NCBI RefSeq assembly: GCF_905115235.1
Contig: NC_051854.1
Coordinates: 74,887,463-74,951,462 of the forward strand
Source: Hermetia illucens
Taxonomy: Eukaryota > Arthropoda > Insecta > Diptera > Stratiomyidae
Direction of reading: 5' to 3'
DNA: 64,000 nt
Made by a program: the position numbers and the translations under genes. The notes under the pieces are model-generated. The model saw only the letters and a program-made list of their open reading frames with translations, ran no database searches and had not been told where the DNA came from. Of this stretch, positions 20,609 to 33,019 are shown in pieces. The stretch's first letter is position 1. Every line of letters starts with the position of its first letter.

Positions 20609-22990
20609 CATCATCATCAACGGCGCAACAACCGGTTTCCGATCCAAGTCTGCTTGATAAGGAACTCCAGACATCCCGGTTTTGCGCCGAAGTCCACCAG
20701 CTCGATATCCCTAAAAGCTGTCTGGTGTCCTGGCCCACACCACCGTTCCATCTCAAGCAGGGTTTGCCTCATCTTCTTTTTCTACCATAGATATTGCTCT
20801 TATAGACTTTTCGGGCAGGATCGTCTTCATTCATACGGACCAAGTAACCCACCCACCGCAACCTATTGAGCCGGACTACCTGGCGGTCATGGTATCGCTC
20901 ATAGATATCGTCATTATGTAGGCTACGGAACCATCCATTTTGATATCAGGGGCCAAATATGATGATTCTTCTCTCGAACGCGGCCAAGAGTTCGCAAATT
21001 TTTCTTGCTAAGAACCCAAGTCTCTAAGGTATGCATAAGGACTGGCAAGATCATTGTCTTGTATAGTAAGACCTTTGGCCCTGCGCGGATTCCATTGTCA
21101 TAGCTGTTATCGATTTTGACCCTAGATAGGAGAAATTGTCAACGGTCTCAAAGTTGTATTCTGCTATCTTTATTCTTCCCATTTGACCAGTGCGGTTTGA
21201 TGTTGTTGGTTGGTTGATTTTTGGTGCTGACGTTGCCACCATATATTTTGTGTTTCCTTCATTGATGTGCAGCCCAAGATCTCGCGCCAAAGCAGTTTGT
21301 ACGTCTCGGGTCGATATCGTCAGCATAGGCCAGTATTTGGGTGAACTTAAAAAGCATCATACCTCTTGCATTTACCTCAGCATCACGGATCACTTCCTCC
21401 AGGGCCAGGTTGAAGAGGACGCACGATCCCCTTGTCTTAGACCGTCGTTTATGTCAAATGGTCTAGAGAGTGATCCTGCTATTTTTATCTGGCCTTGCAC
21501 ATTGGTCAGGGTCAACCTAGTCATTCTTATTAATTTCGTCGAGATACCGAATTCTCTCAGGCGGTGCATAGCCAGTCGGTGAATAGATGGTGCAACTAGT
21601 GTCCATATCCAACAGTTTTTCCATCGCTTGCAGCAGAGAGAAAATCTGATCTGTTGCTGATTTGCCTGGAGTGAAGTAACGTGATGACTCTATAATTGCT
21701 GCACTGCGTGATATCCCCCTTTTTATGTATGGAACAGATAATGCCTCGTTGGCATTGATGCGCCGTCTCATACCTTGAGCATCAGTTGCTTGGTATAATT
21801 GGTCGCCTTCATATTCAACCAATTAGCCGAATTGGTAATTCCATCGGCTGTCTGTCGTCTTCAGTTGGCGGGTCCTCCAACTTGCCGATGTTCTGGTTGT
21901 TGAGCAGTTCATCAAAGTACTTAACCCATTGCTCCAATATACCCATTCTGTCGGAAATCAGATTTCCCTCTTTGTCTCGGTAGGATGAGCATCGAGGTGC
22001 GTAAAGCTCCACCCTGCTGACCAGTTGGTAAAACTTATGCGGCTGGTGCGGTTACTCACTGTAATTTTCGAGTTCACAGACCTGTTGGTTCTCCCAGGCT
22101 TCCTTCTTCCGCCTGTGAAGTCGCTTCTCCGCTCGCCGGAGTTGGTAATAATGATCTCACCGCGTGCCCGCGTTTTTGGGAATGCAACATTACTCGGCAT
22201 GCAGCATTCTTCCGTTCTCCAGGACCTCTGTTGTTGCGGTTATTGCGGCATCCATTTCCCTCTTATAGGTGATGCGGAAGGCTCTATTGTGGGTGGCTTC
22301 AGCGTTCACTCTCACCTGATTGTTAGAGGGGATTCCGGGTAGTGTTGTTATTCGAGCTCGGAGTACTATGCCAAGCCCCCTATATGTCGTGCAATTTATG
22401 AGAGGTGGCAGCGTTCGATCAGTGCGTGGTCAATTTTTTTGAAAATGGTCCCGTCTGGAGAGGCCCAGGTATACTGCTAATTGAATAATCCGCAGTCCGT
22501 TCTCATTTGTATTTTAGTGTAAGCTATGGGAGCCAACATGTCGCCTGAATACGGACTCCGTACCTACTTAGCTGTTAAAATCCTCAAATATAATTTTGAT
22601 ATCTTATCTCGAGAGTTCGTTCTACTACCTCGTAGAAAGTATCCTTCTCCGACTCCGCAGTCCCCTCTGTAGGGGCGTCAACGTTAATGAGGCTTATATT
22701 TCTAAATTTGCAAAGTGCATAGGCATTCGCTTATGTTTTCAAAGTCGATAACAACAGGTTTCATTTTTTTGGAGTTTTCGTTCCCGGGTTCGTCGTTGTA
22801 TTGTCAGTCCAGTCCGAGACTCCTGTTCTGGCTTCGTAACTTTTCCGTGTAGGGTTGTCAGCCCTATCCAACCCCCAACCTGGAGGAGCAGTTAGTACAA
22901 TTTGTCGCGTTTTTAGGGGCGGGAGACTCGCCTTCATCCTTCTCCGTCTGCAGCGTTTCTTTAAAAAAGAGCTTCCAGCGGTCACCACGT
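20609..22990 (-). mobile_element. RTE-clade LINE (family A), decayed, with 3' tail
   Basis: Minus strand. The 3' end is a (TGA)n tail preceded by CCGGTTGTTGCGCCGTTG-type sequence at 20609-20640. The C-terminal half of RT lies at 20.8-21.33 kb (DLGLHINEGNTKYMVATSAP, VDNFSYLGSK). Palm and fingers remnants are at 21.5-22.0 kb (WVKYFDELLNNQNIGKLEDP). The linker is at 21.96-22.35 kb, and endonuclease remnants reach about 22.99 kb. Family and order are the same as at 56.6-58.9 kb, but with more breaks and small internal losses, so it is older. Confidence 0.8.
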
Positions 22991-23520
22991 GAAGATGGAG
23001 ATAGGGTTTGGTAGTAGAGCTGTTGGTGTTGGTTGAGCAGGCATTGACCAGGTTTTATGCTCCATCATGGGTACCGTCCTCTCTCTTTTACGGGTTAGAG
23101 CCAAAAATTCAGACTTTACCACGATGAGATAAAAAACGCAGATGGGATTGAAAATTCAAGCGTTGCCATTCCATTTTACGTGATTTTGCAGATTTTCTAG
23201 TAACACATGCCAAACGGTGATTTTTTGAGTCTTTCTTCAGACAAACACTTGGGTCACAGGAGCTTTACGATTAATACCACCTTGAAGTTGTCGTTAGAAA
23301 ATCCATTTTAATCTATGTATATTAATATGAATCCACGATATTTTTGCCACTGGAATCAGTTCAGTGTAGAAATTGCATTATTAAGCCCCTTTTTCAGCGC
23401 CTACTCCTGTCTTCAGATTTGACCGCCGAACTTCAAGCAAGGCCATGTCATCAATAGTTAAATTTCACTACAATGATTACTGCATCCTTTGTGAGATATC
23501 ACAGGTTTGCATTTCTTCTT
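22991..23520. other. Spacer with no recognised feature
   Basis: AT-rich sequence with no coding frame or repeat that I recognise. Confidence 0.4.
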
Positions 23521-24123
23521 AGACTCGAAAGCTGCATGTAATGCTCTCTGATCTAATCATGTTTGACCACATGAAGCGAGCTGGCGGGTTGTTAAATTTA
23601 TCAGATACATCCAGCCTCCTAAATAGATAACCGGCCTAAATTCTGCGATACCTTATGTTAGCAAGTGTCTGGTGAGAGATAAGCCCCGCGAAACGTGTCT
23701 GGTAATCGTACTAATCTACCATATTACTTAATTAAGAATATCAAATAGTCACATTTTTTACAACCTTTTAAATTATCATCTTTTGTAGTCATAAAAAGCC
23801 AAAATTTGGAGAGTCATAAGATTCATTCATCATCTTTTTATAGCGGGTTAGGGTGGTTGTCAGCCCTTCTTCGCTTAGAAAGATGTGTATCTATAATACA
23901 AGCGATAAGTACTTGCAAATTATATCTATTTCTGTTTAAATTGACTTAATTCCAAAAACGAAACAAGAAAAAGGCCGAAACTAAAGTGCTGGTGCATGCA
24001 GCAGTTGTTATCAAAGCAGAAACAATGAATCCAAAGGTTGTGTATTTTTTGAAATCATGGATACATATTTTTATCTAACCTCTGAATATCGATAAAAGAA
24101 AGTGCGAACTCACTGAGGCTGAG
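23520..24123 (+). promoter_or_regulatory. Duplicated upstream module of FABP copy 2
   Basis: It aligns with the upstream segments of the other copies from GCATGTAATGCTCTCTGAT (23.53 kb) onward. AGATAAC at 23625, AGATAAG at 23677 and CGATAAG near 23.90 kb mark GATA-type motifs. The AGATAAGCCCCGC block is shared almost unchanged with copy 4. The sequence just left of the module (TTAGACTCGAAAG) matches copy 1, and both lack the LINE tail found before copies 3 and 4. Confidence 0.6.
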
Positions 24124-24159
24124 TATAAATTACCATGAAATCCGAAATTTCTTCACAAT
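24124..24159 (+). promoter_or_regulatory. Core promoter of FABP copy 2
   Basis: TATAAAT at 24124 with TTCACAATT about 30 bases downstream as likely initiator. The predicted 5' UTR is about 50 bases. Confidence 0.72.
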
Positions 24160-24205
24160 TCCTTGAAGGTGGTGTAAGGACTAACAACCGGAAAAAATCT
24201 TCATA

Positions 24206-24278
24206 ATGGCCGCTTGGGAAGGAAAGAAGTATCAATTGGTCAAGTCCGAAAACTTGGATGCATACATGAAAGCCATCG
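24206..24278 (+). CDS. fabp: FABP copy 2, exon 1
   Basis: 73 bases, donor G|GTGAGT. It differs from copy 1 by K10Q, E12V, E22K and Y24I. Confidence 0.94.
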
Positions 24279-27200
24279 GTGAGTTTTAATTGATTTTAAA
24301 AAGAGTCTACACATACAGTACATTCTTCAGTGATAGTGATCAAAAGTGGTTACGAAGTGGTGGAAAATAATTTTTTTTTTATGTGAAAGTTGGCTCAATC
24401 AAGTGCGCGCATTTTAAATATAAGTTAAACATCATCGGCTGGAAATACTTTACTAAAACCGTACAAGAAATTAGGACTACTTCTGAACAGAATCTAGGAC
24501 CACGCCTGTCGGTCTTATATCCTTAGACAATCCCCTTTTCCTTTGCATTCTCGAAACCAATTTGAGTTGCTGATTACTGATCAGAATTATAGTATGTTCT
24601 TCAACACCCTTGGAACCAATTCCAAACAGAATTCTAATTATGGGGTACCCAGGTGGGTATCAGTGGCCGCTGTAAGGTGCGCCGTTTTAATGGGGCAAAG
24701 CCCTAAGACAATGACGGCTGTTGAAAGAGCAAGGGAGCAGAATCTAGCCGACTCAGAAATTCAGAGCATGCCCGTAGTATTTACGATACCGCAACTAGAG
24801 GGAGACTCCACAGAATTTTTTACCTATTACATTGGCTCTAGTGAGAGCTGGAGGATAACAAAGTGCTTGAGGGTTTCTCTCTCTTTTTCATAAGTTCGGC
24901 AATGTCAATTATATGGTATGCCGAATCTGGCTGCATATGCCCAGTGCTAAATTGCCATAATCAAACACGCATTTGCATGCATCTGGCCCAAAAGCTATCG
25001 CGACCAAATCCTACTATAAGTATGCCGAATTATCCTAATCATAGCGCAGCTGGCAGATCTTCGCCATCTAATGTCAGCGGCTGTTAAATAGTGCAAGTTG
25101 ATTACACCCCTGAGAGTCCCCAGTCGGACGCCGACTACATCCAACGAGAGATTGTCAAAAACAGAGCACTACCGCATCAGTCTGGAGGATGTCGCGACTG
25201 AGTACAAAGTCTTAGAGATTAAATTTTGGATGCTGCCTGGAAAAAGCACTTCAAGCAAATATTTTGCCGTTTCTTCATCGCTTTCTGTATACCTCCCGCT
25301 CTGTAAATGTAAATTAGCCAGTTTCTGGCTACGTTCTTTAACTTAGATCCGCTTCAGCTTTGAGGTTGCCTCAGGGGAGTTAGCCTCTTCGCAAAAATGT
25401 CTCCATGATGAACGTTTAGCCGATCTTATGCTCTTCTTTAGAGCCTTCTGTGCTTTATAGCGATTCCAGCCAGCGGCTTAATCACACGTCAGAACAGACT
25501 GAGGAGCATCCTGGTCGTTCTTTTCTGTTTTGCCAAATCCGAGTTCCATCATGATGTTTTACCCTTCTTTGGCGTCTTGAACGGACAGCTTTCTTCGAAA
25601 GCTTCTCTCATACTGGTTGTCATCATCTGGTTTATCTTCTCAATTCCAACAATGGATTTGATGCACTTCACAGGGATCGTGATCGGACACTCAATTCTAT
25701 TTTATGCGTCGCCCAATCTGTCTTCCGCGGATTCCGAAATGGAGTGGGTGAAAGTAGATCTATGCCCATTACGAAGTCAATACCTCTGTGATCTGAGAGT
25801 TTGATATCAGTTCATTGATCTCCGACCATAGCCGCAGTGTCAGGAGATTCCACCATGATGTCGACGGCCTCTCGCCTGAACACGTTGAACAAAGTGGATT
25901 CATTACCCAAATTGAGGATTTGCTGATCAGTTCCCATCAGATACTTCAACAATCCTGATCCTCTAGCATTGATGTTCAAACTTCCCGAGTATATGTGGCG
26001 AGCATTGACAGCACATCCTGTTATTACCCCCATGCCTTTACTAATTGGCATATTGGATAAATCTGATGAATGTCCCACTGGGAACTTCTTCTGGGAGTAC
26101 AAAGCCTTAGTCAACGTTTGGCTTTCGATCAAAATGACTATGCCACGCTTGGGGCTCCGATAAGTCCCACGCATCGAGACGTTCCTAAAATTGTAAGTGC
26201 CTACACCTAGAATACACGAATGTATCCTGGAAGACCGTTCGAGTAGTCCCCACATGTTTGATCCGTTGATGAAGAATGCTATGTCATAACCTTGCAGTGG
26301 GTTCTCCACTCTGTCCTAGTAAGGTGTAACGCAGTCCATTGGGAATGTCAAGCTTTTCTGAATATCTAGGCTGTGACAATAGGCGTAAGCAGGCCGATGA
26401 GAGGCGGGCTCCCCTCGAGCCCTCGGTTTCCTCGGAGGTCCAGACTAATAGCTTCAATCAAAGAAGGAATAGTGGATAGGTCCGCAAAATTTTTGTTGCA
26501 GATCCTTATATTTTCCACCCGAAGCTACGTTTTCCGGATACTTTCATGTAATGAAATCACCTCGTATATCAGTGTAGCCTCGATGAAGTTGTGTCTAAAA
26601 GTTGAGGTAAGATCAATTCCTTAGATTTGAACATAATAGGTAGCCGGCGATAGTGTGCCAAATTGGACAATGATTTGAAAGCGATACTGCTCCAGTTTAC
26701 AATCGAAAATAATTAGGAAATCCGATTCAGAGGAGTCAACTTCGCTATCTAAGGGTACCAAGGCTAAACAAGGGGGATTATTAGTTCCAAAGGAATCATT
26801 GCACTGTTTTTTGTTTCATTTCTTACCCAGCTAGATGTTATCTTCTTTGTTCTTGAGTACTTCTTTTGATTATATTTACTTTTCCTTGCATTCATGTTAT
26901 TAATCGATTTGAGCTACCGAAATCCACTGTTCTGTACTATATGATGCCTATTTCCCCCGGACTGCTGACCCTGCTTACCGTCGCCTTTACGGAAACATAA
27001 GAGAAGCATTCATTAGCCTAAGAATGTCTTCGATCCGTTGAGTGGGTATTTGGAGTTGAAAAATGGTCCTGGTTTCTCTCTGGTCTCAGAAAACACAGTT
27101 TGAGGAGATATGTTTAGCCTCCTTCATTTGGTAAACCCTATACAGATAAAGTTATATTTAGATCCCCAGTCGATTTCTTGCCACTGCTGATAATATCCAA

Positions 27201-29066
27201 ATATATACTCGTACCCTAGCTCAGGATACTAGCGCTCCTCAAGCAACTATTATTCTGAACTAACCTTTTAACTACGTTTGAATAACAAAGTAAAGTCTTA
27301 TGACACAAAGATTACGGGGAAATTTTTTGTTAGGTTCTAACTTCTTATAATCAATGAGTGCTTGCGGTATTTCTATCAAAGTTTTAAGAAATGAAAACTC
27401 ATACGGTCTCTCAGTTCGCTAGAAGTGCCGGGGGTTGTGTAGGCATTGTCCTGTAACGGGCATTAAGTTACCCTAAATTAGGGTGGTGATATAGAAAAAT
27501 GCTCAAGCGTCATATCATCATCATCATAATCAAGGTCTAGGCCTGCCTTAATAAGGAACTCCAGACATCCCGGTTTTGCACCGAGGTCCACCAATTCGAT
27601 ATCCCTGAAAGCTGCGTGGCGTCCTGACCTACGTCATCGCTCCATCTCAGGCAGGGTCTGCCTCGTCGTCTTTTTCTACTTTAGATATTGCCCTTATAGA
27701 CATTCCGGGATCATCATCATCCATACGGATTAAGTGACCCGCCCACCATAACCTATTGAGCCGGATTTTATCCACAACCTGATGATCATGGTATCGCTCA
27801 TAATTAAGACGGACACCTCTTGTGGCTGCTGCAGAAACCTTCGAAGTCCTCAAACGAGGTCCACAGGATTATATATCGGGGGCACGGTGAAGAGGGTTTC
27901 TTTGGCCCTGCTAAAGTCTTTTTTTGGGAAGAAGCGCAGCTAGGAGCAGAGGCGCGCGAGGTATCAATTTTGACTTGCGGCAGCTGAATTGAGGGAGCCG
28001 TGCGTCTAATTCCCCGCTGCAGACCTCGTTGGTTTCAGTTGCGAGTGTTGCCATGGCAATGAAAAACATTTTTTGGTAACGAAAATTGTTGTATAAAGTT
28101 CCAATTGACCGAATTGAATGCATTCCTCACTTTCACGGTCACCACCATCCAATATTTACAGGAACTACTTCTTCCGTAGATTGCATTTTCGGCAAAACAA
28201 ATGGATGCCGATGACATCAATGGAAACCATATTGCCGATATAAAAGGCCTCCTTGACTTTCAAGTAGTCTAACATATTGTAAACTACCCGCTCCAACATT
28301 TCCCCCATTCCGCACCAAACTGATTCTAATCAACACGTTAGGGACTGTCGTCCCCGCGAACTAAACAAAGGTAATCAAACCCAAGCCTGTAATTGGACTC
28401 GCCTGAAGTGGCATTTGCGAGGAAGCCTCACTTGAGGTGAACATACTCTCCGGGAGAATTACTGAGAGATGCGTTCTAGGTTCAATTCATCGTGGTTGTA
28501 GTCGTACCCATTTCACGGGCAGAGTTCCTTGCGTACCATTTTCTCCATGGTCGGCTGCAACTGCTATACTGTTGTCTAATTTACAGCGCCCAATCTTAGA
28601 TCAATTATCATAGCCAAATATTCGTTAATAACGCTTAATATTTCAAATGCGGCCCTTTTATTTATATTTACAGGAGTTGATGCGGATAAACATAAATTGG
28701 CTGACAGTGCAGCCCCAACTGTTACCTTGGTAAAAAATGGAGACGAATACGAGTATGCCACCACTTCCACAATGCGGAACCAAGTTATCAAGTTTAAACC
28801 TGGAGTAGAGTTCGATATGGATACCTTGGATGGAAGTAAAATTAAGACTGTTTGCAACTTCGAAACTCCCAACAAACTAGTCCTGGAACAGAAAGGTGAT
28901 AAGGCAGGAAAAATCACTCGTGAATTTACCGACACTGAATTGGTCTCGGTAAGTTGAAATATAAATCTATTTTCCCAATATCTAATGAAATTTTATTAAT
29001 TGGTTTTTATTGCAGACTCATGTGTTCAACGGTGTAACCGCGAAGAGATATTATAAAGCCATTTAG
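24206..29066 (+). CDS. fabp: Fatty-acid-binding protein, copy 2 (three exons)
   Basis: Predicted 132-residue FABP, expected to bind and shuttle long-chain fatty acids in the cytosol. Exons are 24206-24278, 28674-28948 and 29016-29066, with phases 1 and 0 as in all copies. From the N-terminus: MAAWEGKKYQL first strand, the SENLDAYMKAIG helix region, GVDADKHKLA, the KNGDEYEYATTSTMRNQV strands, GVEFDMDTLDGSKIKT, the LEQKGDKAGK turn, and ITREFTDTEL with Arg107. The last exon carries R127-Y-Y129, the canonical carboxylate-binding pair with Arg107. Length and landmarks fit insect muscle/fat-body FABP closely. Intron 1 (4.4 kb) holds LOA-like, RTE and R1 LINE pieces; intron 2 is 67 bases. This copy looks the most canonical of the four. 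Confidence 0.95.
24279..24540 (+). other. Conserved start of intron 1, copy 2
   Basis: TTCAGTGATAGTGA, GTGGTTACGAAGTGGTG, TTTATGTGAAAGTTG and CCTGTCGGTCTTATATCC recur in copy 3 in the same order, with partial matches in copies 1 and 4. Confidence 0.6.
24561..25210. other. Intron sequence with an unrecognised open frame
   Basis: A 116-codon plus frame at 24543-24893 has no motif I know. Nothing else is recognised before the LINE at about 25.2 kb. Confidence 0.35.
25215..26310 (-). mobile_element. LOA-like LINE fragment (endonuclease to linker)
   Basis: Minus strand, same family as 8.4-12.5 kb. An uninterrupted 165-codon frame (25812-26309) covers most of the endonuclease: SPKRGIVILIES, GCAVNARHIYSGSLNINARG, ILNLGNESTLFNVFRREAVD. 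Farther on, 25.22-25.6 kb matches the linker at 10.69-11.03 kb base for base in stretches. RT and RNase H are absent, so it ends early at the 3' side. Confidence 0.75.
26400..27510. other. Intron sequence with no recognised feature
   Basis: AT-rich. Only short frames, no motif or repeat match seen. Confidence 0.4.
27515..27860 (-). mobile_element. RTE-clade LINE (family A), 3' end fragment
   Basis: Minus strand. 5'-truncated copy ending in an (ATG)n-like tail at 27515. It retains YERYHDHQVVDKIRLNRLWW and AGHLIRMD, the end of the RT protein, and the CGAGGCAGACCCTGC 3' segment shared with the copies at 20.6, 44.4 and 56.6 kb. Confidence 0.78.
27880..28560 (-). mobile_element. Possible R1-clade LINE fragment (RT palm)
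   Basis: Minus strand: VTVKVRNAFNSVNWNFIQQ near 28.1 kb matches the first catalytic block of R1-type RT. A decayed 'QYGF' finger motif precedes it. Frames are broken throughout. It ends just before the exon 2 acceptor region of FABP copy 2. Confidence 0.5.
28674..28948 (+). CDS. fabp: FABP copy 2, exon 2
   Basis: 275 bases from TTTACAG|G to TCG|GTAAGT, residues 26-116. It begins GVDADKHKLA, the version shared with copy 3. Confidence 0.95.
29016..29066 (+). CDS. fabp: FABP copy 2, exon 3
   Basis: 51 bases ending TAG, encoding THVFNGVTAKRYYKAI with the R-x-Y ligand-binding motif. Confidence 0.95.
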   Translation, partial: THVFNGVTAKRYYKAI

Positions 29067-29182
29067 ACAGGCTAATTCGACGACTTAACACCTAAATGCT
29101 GAAAATTATTAATCCTTCCCTATATTTTTGAAAACAAATGTTCCGATTCTAATCTACCTCATTGGCAGTATCAAAGATTTAC

Positions 29183-29198
29183 AATAAATTTAAATAAA
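29183..29198 (+). promoter_or_regulatory. PolyA signals, FABP copy 2
   Basis: Two AATAAA hexamers at 29183 and 29193, about 120 bases after the stop codon. Confidence 0.65.
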
Positions 29199-30121
29199 AT
29201 TAAAATATTCTCGTTATAATTTATCAAAACCAAACTGGTATACACAAGGTTTCTATCGAATTCAGACTTGACTGTGATTTTTTTCAATACTATAAGTAAT
29301 CGTTTCTTTTTTGCTCCTACACACTTGAAAATCCTTGAAAGACGTGTCCACCTCAGCTCCACCTCACGATCGTCGAAGTTACAGTCGGCACGTATGGGAT
29401 TCGCTTTCGCTGAAACCCACCTCCCGTCCCATTAGCCCCAACCGCGCGGGACTACCATTCAGCTATTACTTCCTCGAATGGGGTTTCTCTTAAGCACTCA
29501 TGCTACTGCTCCTTTCCGTCTTCCTCCTTCTTCCTTCCTTTCGCAACTGCTGCTGTATTTTTACAAATGCGGAGCAAACCGTAAGCCAGTTCTCCTTTAA
29601 CCTCAGCATCTCCAAAATTATAATCACCGGGGTCGCGCTCCTGCACAACACTTGATTCACTTTTCTCCTCCACATTGCAAATTGCGGGCAGTGAAATATC
29701 ACAGGCTCTGGATCCCCGGGTATGTCACCACATCTAGAACAATTCAGTGAATCATTCAAACCAAAGCGATATAAATACTGTCTGTAGCAGCCACCGTAAC
29801 CCGTGAGGAGCTGAGTAATACGGTAGTTGCTCTCACCCTGTCTCCGCCCAAGTCACACCCTAATATTGAGAATGAGCCCATGCCAGAGACCATTGGACCC
29901 TCACCTTGTCGCAACCCAGCGTTCTGTGTGCCCTTCCATACGTCTTGCATGGTAGAGTATGCTTATTGGGTTCGTGAGAATGTCGGCTGGGATCATTTCC
30001 ACCACTACCAGTACTGCTTCATCTGATGTGGTTCTAGAATCACTGAAAACTCTCAAAGCCATTAGCCAGTAAACCGAATTCAACTACTTCCGTCTAAGAG
30101 TTTGCAAGCGCCTCTGCCCAT

Positions 30122-30394
30122 ATATAATAATAATAATCGTTGGCGCAACAATCCATGTTAGATCAGGGCCTTGAAGTGTGTTAGAGCACTTCATTTAAGA
30201 CCGTAACGGTTCACTAAGAGGCAATGTGGTCAGCATTGCTCTCGCCCGAGATTATTACCCTGATTTGACTCAGGTACTCATTCACAGCTGACTCGACTGG
30301 TATCCGACGTCAAATCACGATACAAATTCCACTGCCACCAGTGATATTTCCGTACGACAGCCTTGCGCTCTAACCACTCCGCTATCCGGACACT
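30122..30394 (-). mobile_element. tRNA-derived SINE, copy S3
   Basis: Minus strand, nearly full length inside the R1-like LINE. The TAGCGGAGTGGTTAGAGC A box is well kept near 30.37 kb. A short loss removes most of the B box. The tail ends GGATTGTTGCGCCAACG followed by (ATT)n. Confidence 0.85.
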
Positions 30395-31863
30395 GCCCAT
30401 ATAAGGGACGCGTAAACCACTCCGACTAGAAGCAACAAGCAAGTGCCACAGCGACATAAGCAGCCTTTTCGCATGCATACCCTAGATGTTCCCCAAAGCT
30501 CAGTTTACATTTTGACATCACCCTCAGGTATTTGATAATCGGTGACCGTATATCCACCGACTGTCACAGTGTTCTTCTTTTTAGGCTTCGTTATTAAGAC
30601 CGATTCCGGTCCCTCATCCACCAAGGTCAGTTCAGTTCGTTTTAGCCAGGATTTTACTGCTCTCACGGATTCCATCGCATAGACCTCTACATCTACTAAG
30701 TTCTTTGCTATAACAGCCACAGCCATGTCATCCGCAAGGCCGACAATCTCTTCTAGGACGAAAAGAACACGCACCCCACTATACATTGCATTTCACAGCA
30801 GAGAACCCGGTACCGAGCCGTGTGGTACTCCCGCTGGGTCCGTCCGATACCAGAGAGTCCCCTTTGAGAGATAATGTCCTAACAGATTTATTAAATATAC
30901 GGGAACACCTACGTCAGCCAACGCCGATTTGATTCGGCTCCGTTCAGAGAAGTTGAATGCATTTTTGACATCCAACTTCAACACGCCGCAGCAGCCAACA
31001 GAAACCAGCACCTATCGAGCCTAGTCTTAACTAATAATTGGTAAATTCTGTTAGTAAAGGCATCCAAACCTCTGGCCTTGTTGTCGCCGATCCTACCGTA
31101 TATTTCCCAAAGCTCCACCACGGTTAGTCGTGGTAACTCACCCGCTGCCTTCCGCTATTCTGATAATGTGGAAACAGAATCGTAACAATATCGTTAAGGG
31201 GCGCGTGCAGGTCACCTGAGGTGATTTTCACAACCTTTTCATTACCACCCTATAGTCCCCACCCCAATGATTTATATCTAATCCAAATGGCTTCTTTTAA
31301 GTGGTCATGCAGTTGGCTGTGTGTCTCCTCTTCACTATCGCTACCCCATTTCCTTCTAAATCTCCGGTGAAGCCTCCTTACGCAGAAAGAGACGTCTCGC
31401 AAACTTGCGATTTCGCTGTTCCGCATTCACTTTTCTCTGACCGTACCACCCTGAAAACTGTCTCCCTTAAAAGCTTTCGCCATCCACCTGGCTTGCCCAA
31501 CCGTCTGCGAAAGCACTTTTTCGATTTGGTTCACCCTTCATTTCCATGCAGATTGTCTGGTGAGTACTATGAGTATAATCGTCCCTGACTTGCCAAACTA
31601 CTCTAGTAGATCAGATCCTGTATACGGAGAGGCTGAATGAGGTCCAGAGATTTGCGAGTAGCACCTCTAGCTCCGTGAATGCTTTGAACAGAGCACATCT
31701 TCTAAGGTTCGTTGCTCGGCTGTCCCAATTAAGAGTCCACCCGTTAAAAGTCCCCTTCAATGTCCTTTTACATCCAGAAGCAGAGCGCTCCGTATTTGCC
31801 TGTAGTCGGCAAGTGTAGTGTTCAGTGCAACATAGCAGCTGCATATATGGATTCCTTTCAGTT

Positions 31864-31920
31864 TTAATAATCGCTAGCGCAACAAACGAATTTAATTAGG
31901 GCCTTGAAGTGTGTTTCAGT
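31864..31920 (-). mobile_element. SINE 3' fragment, copy S4
   Basis: About 55 bases of SINE tail (CACTTCAAGGCCCTAATTAA ... TTGTTGCGCTAGCGATTATT on the minus strand) inside the R1-like LINE. Confidence 0.6.
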
Positions 31921-33019
31921 TTTGCTCTCACGAATCCATCCTCTGAGTGCTCCATTAATTGCTAAAGGACTGTTTTGCCCGGATGGTCCAGTGCCACTAC
32001 CGTGATTAGATATAGCTCACTAATTATAGCCATATCGATGTTTCTCTTGCAGAAGACAGTGATTGACGTTTATGTATCCCTTTGTCCAGTAAGCAATATG
32101 GGTCAGCTTAGCAGTTCTTGCTGATACGACTATCCGCCTACATCTCATGCATTGCTTCAATCTATTATTTGAACTGTTGCATACCTTCACAATGTGACTG
32201 AAGCCAAGGCATCTAAAGCATCACTTCGGTACCATCTGCTCCTGGAGCCGACACCTAACGCAGCCTATTCTTGCTCTCCCCGCGTCAAACATTTTGAGTG
32301 CTGGCTCTATTAGTAAGTTGATGATGGCGGTTTGTGTTTTACCGTAAACTTTCATTTGGGTTTTCACCAAGAACTCCTAAAGTCCGATGAAATTAGATTG
32401 CTTTTTCAAGGCCTCGCGAACCTCTGCCTTCATGGTAATCTCATCTATATCCTTGCAGACTATTGTGATCTCCGGCAGCTAGCTCTTTTGCTGGTTTCCT
32501 GTCCTACGGACTTTACTAATTTGTAACAACAGTATCCCCCAAATTGCTGAGTTCAGAATGTCAGCGTATGACCGTTCCCCAAGTTTAGAGATGATCATCA
32601 TAACGTCCTCCCTTTTCGAAGTGCTACCTTTCTTCAGGCTTCCACATCCTCATTAAGAAATCCACTCTCTTTTTCGGAGTTCCGACTATATGAGTTTGAT
32701 CGATAACTTAAGCAGTCCTTCTCACCCGCTCCACATTTTTTTTGTGAAGTTGAACCCTTTTCTTCTACTTGGGGTTTGCTGTCCTATTTATTCATTCAAC
32801 CGTTCGCGCAGCCTCTTCCCCAGGTTCTTCCCTCTGAACAGGCGTTTCTGGTGTCGCCCTCCTCTTTCATCAATTCAATTATTATTTATTGAGCTCTTAC
32901 GCTGCGCATTAATGGAAGCAAACCAAAATACATGTTGGCGACGTCAGAACCAAATACGAAAAAAACAACAACTTAAAATAGCGTTGGTCATCTGAGAATA
33001 ATAAAGATATAAATACAAC

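Larger units (their letters stand above)
29480..32680 (-). mobile_element. R1-clade LINE, long decayed copy
   Basis: Minus strand, domain order kept. ORF1 end: ITIVCKDIDEITMKAEVREA near 32.46 kb and three decayed CCHC-like knuckles at 32.1-32.3 kb. Endonuclease: a VNHCLLQEK start near 32.07 kb and NGWTLNWDSRATNLRR near 31.72 kb. RT palm at 30793-31011 (LKLDVKNAFN; GVPHGSVPG) and GLADDMAVAV at 30505-30786. Then the R1 thumb near 30.0 kb and the C-terminal zinc-like block CSRCGDIPGDPEPVIFHCP at 29490-29759. No RNase H, as in R1. Several breaks. A SINE is inserted at 30.1-30.4 kb. Confidence 0.82.

Noticed and set aside
28576-28935. 119-codon minus-strand frame
   Set aside because: It is the antisense shadow of FABP copy 2 exon 2; similar antisense frames are expected from codon structure.
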